A stretch of 9,911 nt of DNA from an uncultured Pseudomonadaceae bacterium (GTDB taxonomy: Bacteria > Pseudomonadota > Gammaproteobacteria > Pseudomonadales > Pseudomonadaceae): assembly GCA_947630465.1 (NCBI GenBank), contig CANRHT010000288.1, positions 1-9,911 of the forward strand, written 5' to 3'. Position 1 is the stretch's first letter. Every line of letters begins with the position of its first letter. The position numbers were made by a program, and so were the translations under genes. The notes beneath the pieces were generated by a model. It ran no database searches, was not told the origin of the DNA, and saw only the letters and a program-made list of their open reading frames with translations. This document shows, in pieces, positions 6,196-9,911 of the stretch.

Positions 6196-6846
6196 ATGGA
6201 CGGCTCGGATAAAACCGATGACAGTCAAGGAGAGTTTAAAGGTCATGCTTTGCTTTCGGTGCTTGATTCAATCGATCGGGGGCTAGGCTGGGTTGAGCGC
6301 ACAATGATTGCTGGTAGTGTGCTCTTAATGGCATTGCTGATGAGTGCCCATGTCGTCGGCAACCTTCTTTTCGATCGTGGTGTTCCTGGCACTTACGAAA
6401 TCACCGAAATGCTGATTGTGATTATCACTTTCGTCGGTGTGGGCTATGCGGCGCGCCACGCACGACATATCCGTATGTCAGCCTTTTATGATCTTCTCAA
6501 TCAACGTTGGCGTAAGGTTCTACTGATCATTATCAGTGTGGGTACCGCCGCATTAATGTTTTACTTTGCTTTTAAGTCAGCGCAATACGATCTTGCCCTC
6601 TTTACTCGCGGACGCACCAGTTCTGCGCTCGGTATTCCGATGTGGGTGATCAATCTAGCCTTGCCCGTGGGCTTCAGTTTAGCGGGTATTCAGTACATCT
6701 TGACGGCCCTGCGCAATCTGCTCAGTGACGACATCTATCGCTCTTTCCGCGACAAGGAAGAGTATGCAGATGTACCGCTCGATAGCAGTGAACACCGCTG
6801 TGCCAAGGACGCTTCAGTCCCCCATAACACACACATCACTGACTGA
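6196..6846 (+). CDS. dctQ: TRAP transporter small permease (DctQ family)
   Basis: This is the small inner-membrane subunit of a tripartite ATP-independent periplasmic transporter, which imports organic acids and related solutes using a sodium gradient. It has 216 residues with four predicted membrane helices, at about 36-58, 71-86, 107-127 and 149-172. The family pattern GVPGTYEITEML (62-73) follows helix 1, and a basic HARHIRMSAFYD stretch follows helix 2. The N-terminal extension (about 30 residues) and the polar tail after 176 are longer than in minimal members. GGAGG at 6180-6184 supports the start. The large permease follows after 13 bases. No binding-protein gene precedes it, unlike the usual dctPQM order. 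Confidence 0.9.
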   Translation: MDGSDKTDDSQGEFKGHALLSVLDSIDRGLGWVERTMIAGSVLLMALLMSAHVVGNLLFDRGVPGTYEITEMLIVIITFVGVGYAARHARHIRMSAFYDLLNQRWRKVLLIIISVGTAALMFYFAFKSAQYDLALFTRGRTSSALGIPMWVINLALPVGFSLAGIQYILTALRNLLSDDIYRSFRDKEEYADVPLDSSEHRCAKDASVPHNTHITD

Positions 6847-6859
6847 GGCGGAGCCAAAG

Positions 6860-8143
6860 ATGCTAACCCTATTACTTATTCTCATGGTTGTGCTGCTGTT
6901 GCTTGGCTTTCCGATGATGGTGCCTCTGGCTGCGGGCACGCTTTTTATGATGTTCACGGACATGACTTTTTTTGGTCCCGACCAAGCTGTGAGCTGGATG
7001 GTCAATGGCGTGGGCAGTTGGGTGCTGGCTGCTGTACCCATGTTTATTTTTGCCGCCGATATTTTAACCAAAGGCCATACCGCAAATCGATTGCTGGACT
7101 TAGTCGATTCTTTTACCCGCCATGTGCGCGGTGGATTGCCGATTACCACTGCCATTTCCTGCGCGTTATTTGGTGCGGTGTCTGGCTCCACTCAGGCCAC
7201 GGTAGTGGCAATGGGTGGGCCGATGCGTCCGCGCTTGCTGGCCAAAGGTTATCCGGACTCCTTTACGCTGGCGCTGATCATTAATGCCAGTGATATTGCG
7301 CTGCTGATTCCTCCTAGCATCGGCTTTATCATCTACGGCGTGGTGATGAAGGCCTCGATTGGTGATCTGTTCTTAGCCGGTATTTTGCCGGGGCTGATGA
7401 TCATGCTGATGTTTTCAGTTTATTGTTATATCTGGGCGCGGGTTAAAGGCATGACGTCTGACCCTAAAGCATCGTGGTCGGAACGTTTTAGAGCCTTGCG
7501 TAAGGCCATTTTGCCCTTGGGTTTCCCCATTATTGTGGTGGGCGGGATTTATGGTGGCTTTTTCAGCGCAGTGGAAGCCTCAGCCGTTGCCGTTGCCTAT
7601 GCATTGCTGCTGGAAGTGGTGATCTACCGAAAAGTCAGCATTCGTGACTTGGGTGGCTTGGCGCTGTCGACCGGTATGATTACAGCAGTGGTCTTTATTC
7701 TCGTGGCCATCGGTGCGGCATTTTCCCAAGCTTTAGGAACTGCTGGTATTCCTGAGCAACTGCTGGGGCCGGTTATCGAGCGTGTGGGGGACAGCCAAAC
7801 GCTTGCGCTCTTGCTGATTGCAGCGGCGTTCTTTATCGGCTGTATGTTTGTTGACCCTATTGTGGTGATTCTGATTTTAGTACCGATTTTTAAACCGCTG
7901 ATTCAATCCACAGGGCTGGATCCGGTGCATGTCGGCGTTATTGTGACTTTGCAAGCAGCGATAGGTTCGGCCACGCCGCCTTTTGGTTGCGACATTTTCA
8001 CTGCCATTGCAGTGTTTCGTCGACCTTATATGGATGTGATTCGCGGCACACCGCCCTTTGTTTTTATCTTACTGATTGCGACAGTTATTCTGATTCTATT
8101 TCCGCAGATCTCACTGTTTTTGCCGTCGTTGGGCGGCAAGTAG
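6860..8143 (+). CDS. dctM: TRAP transporter large permease (DctM family)
   Basis: This is the large membrane subunit that forms the translocation path. From the chosen ATG at 6860 it has 427 residues, the normal family size, with about 12 hydrophobic segments. Family blocks visible are GAVSGS (105-110), PMRPRLLAKGY (121-131), LLIPPSIGFIIYG (148-160), then SIGDLFLAGILPG (166-178). The frame is open further upstream to an ATG at 6725, but that would add 45 polar residues overlapping dctQ. The ATG at 6860 is preceded by GAGGCGGAG and starts directly with the first membrane helix. It ends 22 bases before a bidirectional terminator. Confidence 0.94.
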   Translation: MLTLLLILMVVLLLLGFPMMVPLAAGTLFMMFTDMTFFGPDQAVSWMVNGVGSWVLAAVPMFIFAADILTKGHTANRLLDLVDSFTRHVRGGLPITTAISCALFGAVSGSTQATVVAMGGPMRPRLLAKGYPDSFTLALIINASDIALLIPPSIGFIIYGVVMKASIGDLFLAGILPGLMIMLMFSVYCYIWARVKGMTSDPKASWSERFRALRKAILPLGFPIIVVGGIYGGFFSAVEASAVAVAYALLLEVVIYRKVSIRDLGGLALSTGMITAVVFILVAIGAAFSQALGTAGIPEQLLGPVIERVGDSQTLALLLIAAAFFIGCMFVDPIVVILILVPIFKPLIQSTGLDPVHVGVIVTLQAAIGSATPPFGCDIFTAIAVFRRPYMDVIRGTPPFVFILLIATVILILFPQISLFLPSLGGK

Positions 8144-8164
8144 CAGTTGGATCAGCGGCAATAA

Positions 8165-8207
8165 AAAAGCCGTTGGACTTGATGTGTGATCAAGCTCAAC
8201 GGCTTTT
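8165..8207. terminator. Bidirectional intrinsic terminator between dctM and dctP
   Basis: The left arm AAAAGCCGTTGGACTTGAT (8165-8183) pairs with the right arm ATCAAGCTCAACGGCTTTT (8189-8207) around a 5-base loop, with a single two-base mismatch. The T-run closes the plus-strand hairpin, and the A-run on the left serves the opposite strand. It lies between two converging genes, 22 bases after dctM and 50 bases past the dctP stop, so it can end both transcripts. Confidence 0.9.
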
Positions 8208-8256
8208 GTACTAGGCATCAGGTGAAGTGATTGCACCCTATGCTGTCATACTGATA

Positions 8257-9273
8257 TTAAGAGTCGGATAGACCGTACTCATGTAATAAAATCTCCAGCG
8301 ACTGTTTACCACGCTCGCCCACTTCATCAATAAAGACTTGGCGTACCGGCTTAGCTAGCTTGCGGAAGGCGTCTTGTTGCTCGTCGTTGAGTTCGATCAT
8401 ATTGATGTCGCTCTTGGACTTAATGGTGTCTAAACGCTCCTTGTTAAATTGGCTCTGAATATCGTGACCGGTTTGCACCAGTTCCTGGGTGACATCCTTG
8501 AGCATGGTTTTTTCTTGATCTGAAAGATCTTCGTACCAGTCGAGGTTACCCATTAAAGTGGCAACAAATTGCGCTTGGTTGGCGAAGATCATATTTTTCT
8601 GCACTTCGTAGAAACCCATTTCTTCATGGGCAAACACGGGCTGAATATTGCCGTCGGCCTGGCCTTGCTGCAGCGCACTGTACAGTTCGCCGTAGGCAAT
8701 AGTGATCGGTGAGGCACCGTAGGCCTTATAGGTGGAGCGCAATAAGCTATTGTCCATCACACGGATGGCTAGGTTTTTCATATCAGCGGGAGTTTCGAGC
8801 GCTTTGTTTGAGGTCCACACTTGATAGCCTTCAGCCAGCTCCGCCAGCGGGACGAGACCGCGCTTACGGAAGGATTGCTGCCACGGCTCACTCTCAATAA
8901 ACTCTGGCGAGTTGAGTACTTTTACGGTTTCCAACTGATCGTTGGGCATCACAAAGTTTAGGCTGAGCAATTGGCTCTCAGGGACAGTACCGCCTAAAGC
9001 GCCCGAGCCAAAGCCGATTTGGATCGCGCCACCTTGAATGGCGTCGTACAGTTCCGAATAGCTGGAACCCCATTTACCATAGGGCAGCAGTTGCACAGTG
9101 ATATCGCCGTTACTTTTTTCTTCGATGAGTTCTTTAAACGCTTCTGCATATTTTGCTTGAACGCTACCCTCGATTTCCTCGAGGCCCAGTCGCCACGTTT
9201 CTGCGTTAACAGCGCTTGCCACGGTGGCAAGGCTAAAGACTGCAGCAGCGCACAGTGTCTTATAGAGTTTCAT
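8257..9273 (-). CDS. dctP: TRAP transporter substrate-binding protein (DctP family)
   Basis: This is a periplasmic receptor expected to deliver solute to the DctQ/DctM membrane pair. It has 338 residues with a Sec signal peptide, probably cut after Ala24 (SAVNA-ETW). Mature-domain signs of the family are the early ETWRLGLEE strand, IQIGFG near 84-89, and the ligand-binding block IRVMDN with the conserved carboxylate-binding arginine at 171. YGASP, YGELYSALQQGQADG then follow (185-208). The usual DGQE-type end of this block reads DGNIQP here, so the ligand may not be a simple C4-dicarboxylate. AAGGAG just upstream on the minus strand supports the start. It is transcribed toward dctQM and so is regulated separately from them. 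Confidence 0.93.
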   Translation of the reverse strand: MKLYKTLCAAAVFSLATVASAVNAETWRLGLEEIEGSVQAKYAEAFKELIEEKSNGDITVQLLPYGKWGSSYSELYDAIQGGAIQIGFGSGALGGTVPESQLLSLNFVMPNDQLETVKVLNSPEFIESEPWQQSFRKRGLVPLAELAEGYQVWTSNKALETPADMKNLAIRVMDNSLLRSTYKAYGASPITIAYGELYSALQQGQADGNIQPVFAHEEMGFYEVQKNMIFANQAQFVATLMGNLDWYEDLSDQEKTMLKDVTQELVQTGHDIQSQFNKERLDTIKSKSDINMIELNDEQQDAFRKLAKPVRQVFIDEVGERGKQSLEILLHEYGLSDS

Positions 9274-9659
9274 AATGTCTCCTTCAGAGTATTCGAATTT
9301 TATTTTCTATTGCATAGAGCGTGTCGGTTTTCCCGGCTTTGGCAGTGTTAAAGCGGGCGATTCTTGATGTGTTCAGTCACTTCCTTTGGGTTGTGGTGTG
9401 TAGGTTTTAAACCGGCGCAAGCCTGTTCGCTGAGGCCAGGATCTGGCGAACCATATAACTTTACAACGAGCGTAACCATGGCAAACCTAGACCGTGATGG
9501 CAAGAAAACTGCAGAAATTCCTCTTGTGGCTTGAGTGTTTGTGCGGTCAAGGTACTGCTGTTGAGCGTAGATCAGGGTGATGTGCGTTTCTATAAAATAC
9601 GCTTCAAAATGCTGTGATCGGCCGCGCATAGAGCGTGCTCACTTGTGTTGGCTGCGAGT
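9274..9659. other. 386-base region without a convincing gene
   Basis: This is the leader and promoter side of dctP (minus strand) plus the downstream flank of the partial gene at the right edge. An open frame at 9348-9629 on the minus strand has no recognisable domain, no good ribosome binding site and an unnatural composition. The dctP promoter is not clear: a weak minus-strand CCGACA/AATAAA pair with 17-base spacing lies near 9301-9330. The 12-mer GCATAGAGCGTG occurs at 9312-9323 and again at 9626-9637. An imperfect hairpin (CCCGGCTTT with AAAGCGGG) lies at about 9335-9357. Confidence 0.6.
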
Positions 9660-9911
9660 CTAAAAAAACCCTAAACGCCGTACACACACATCCACATCAA
9701 ATTCCTGACCAATAGCCACCACCGCAATGCTAGTGATCTTTGTAGGTTCAAGTTCAGCGTCTGTGCGGTGTGCCTGCAATTGCTCGTAGGGCACAATAAA
9801 ACGCGTCCACTGCGGCGCCACCGCTAAGCTGTAACGAAAGGATTGCCAAGGCCGAGTCAGCTGAGTGGTTTTAATATGCAGGTTGTACTCATGCGCGCTG
9901 CCGTACAGCTC
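9660..9911 (-). CDS. CIA30-family-like protein, C-terminal part (truncated by window)
   Basis: This is an open frame of 83 residues running in from the right edge and ending at a TAG at 9660-9662. It therefore represents the C-terminus of a longer minus-strand protein. The pattern YNLHIKTTQ, then PWQSFRYSLAVAPQWTRFIVPY, a short loop, LEPTKITSIAVVAIG, then FDVDVCVRRLGFF, resembles the galactose-binding-like beta-sandwich of the CIA30 (NDUFAF1-like) family. In those proteins W...IPF is followed by an I..IG strand and a final F.L.V..I strand. Bacterial members are small proteins of unknown function. The identification rests on strand pattern only and on half of the protein. Confidence 0.6.
   Translation of the reverse strand, partial: ELYGSAHEYNLHIKTTQLTRPWQSFRYSLAVAPQWTRFIVPYEQLQAHRTDAELEPTKITSIAVVAIGQEFDVDVCVRRLGFF

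Noticed and set aside
6725..6859. Upstream extension of dctM from an ATG at 6725
   Set aside because: It would add 45 polar residues overlapping dctQ. The ATG at 6860 has a good ribosome binding site and gives the usual family length.
6814..7191. 125-residue open frame on the minus strand
   Set aside because: It is antisense to the start of dctM, whose transport motifs are unmistakable.
9019..9351. 110-residue plus-strand open frame
   Set aside because: It is the complement of the dctP N-terminal region and signal peptide, with no domain of its own.
9348..9629. 93-residue open frame on the minus strand
   Set aside because: No domain, no convincing ribosome binding site and unnatural composition. 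It is treated as part of the dctP leader region.
1..9911. CRISPR array, tRNA, rRNA, transposase or toxin-antitoxin genes
   Set aside because: I looked for evenly spaced repeats, cloverleaf-like segments and mobile-element proteins on both strands and saw none. The only long repeat occurs twice, 5.7 kb apart.

Overview
The window looks like a chromosomal segment of a gammaproteobacterium, probably a low-GC relative of Pseudomonas. This is inferred from protein style, moderate GC and the transporter families, and no marker gene settles it. Two membrane transport systems dominate, and no plasmid, phage or transposase gene is visible.

Region 1 (about 1-5648) is one tightly packed plus-strand operon. 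It encodes a periplasmic solute-binding protein, a cytoplasmic alkaline-phosphatase-superfamily phosphoesterase, two ABC permeases, an ABC ATPase and a HAD-IB phosphatase. Gaps are 2-23 bases, or the genes overlap by 4 or 14 bases. Directly upstream, at 206-256, is an array of PhoB-box-like heptamers spaced at 11 bases, followed by a plausible -10 box. Read together, this is most likely a phosphate-starvation-induced system. It would import an intact organophosphorus compound (phosphodiester, phosphomonoester or phosphonate), which two cytoplasmic hydrolases then strip of phosphate. The substrate cannot be read from the sequence.

Region 2 (5649-6195) is a 547-base gap. It holds a REP-like palindromic element, a second copy of a repeat of about 137 bases whose first copy lies at the left edge of the window (1-137), a 10-base inverted repeat enclosing smaller hairpins, and a cluster of palindromes just upstream of the next gene. 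The two long repeats are in direct orientation, bracket the ABC operon, and each lies upstream of a transport operon.

Region 3 (6196-9273) encodes a tripartite TRAP transporter in an unusual split layout. The small (DctQ-like) and large (DctM-like) permease genes are on the plus strand. The binding protein gene (DctP-like) is on the minus strand and converges on them, with a shared bidirectional terminator at 8165-8207. The ligand is unknown, with an organic acid as the family default.

Region 4 (9274-9911) holds a 386-base gap with no convincing gene, then the C-terminal part of a minus-strand gene resembling the CIA30 (NDUFAF1-like) family, which runs off the right edge.
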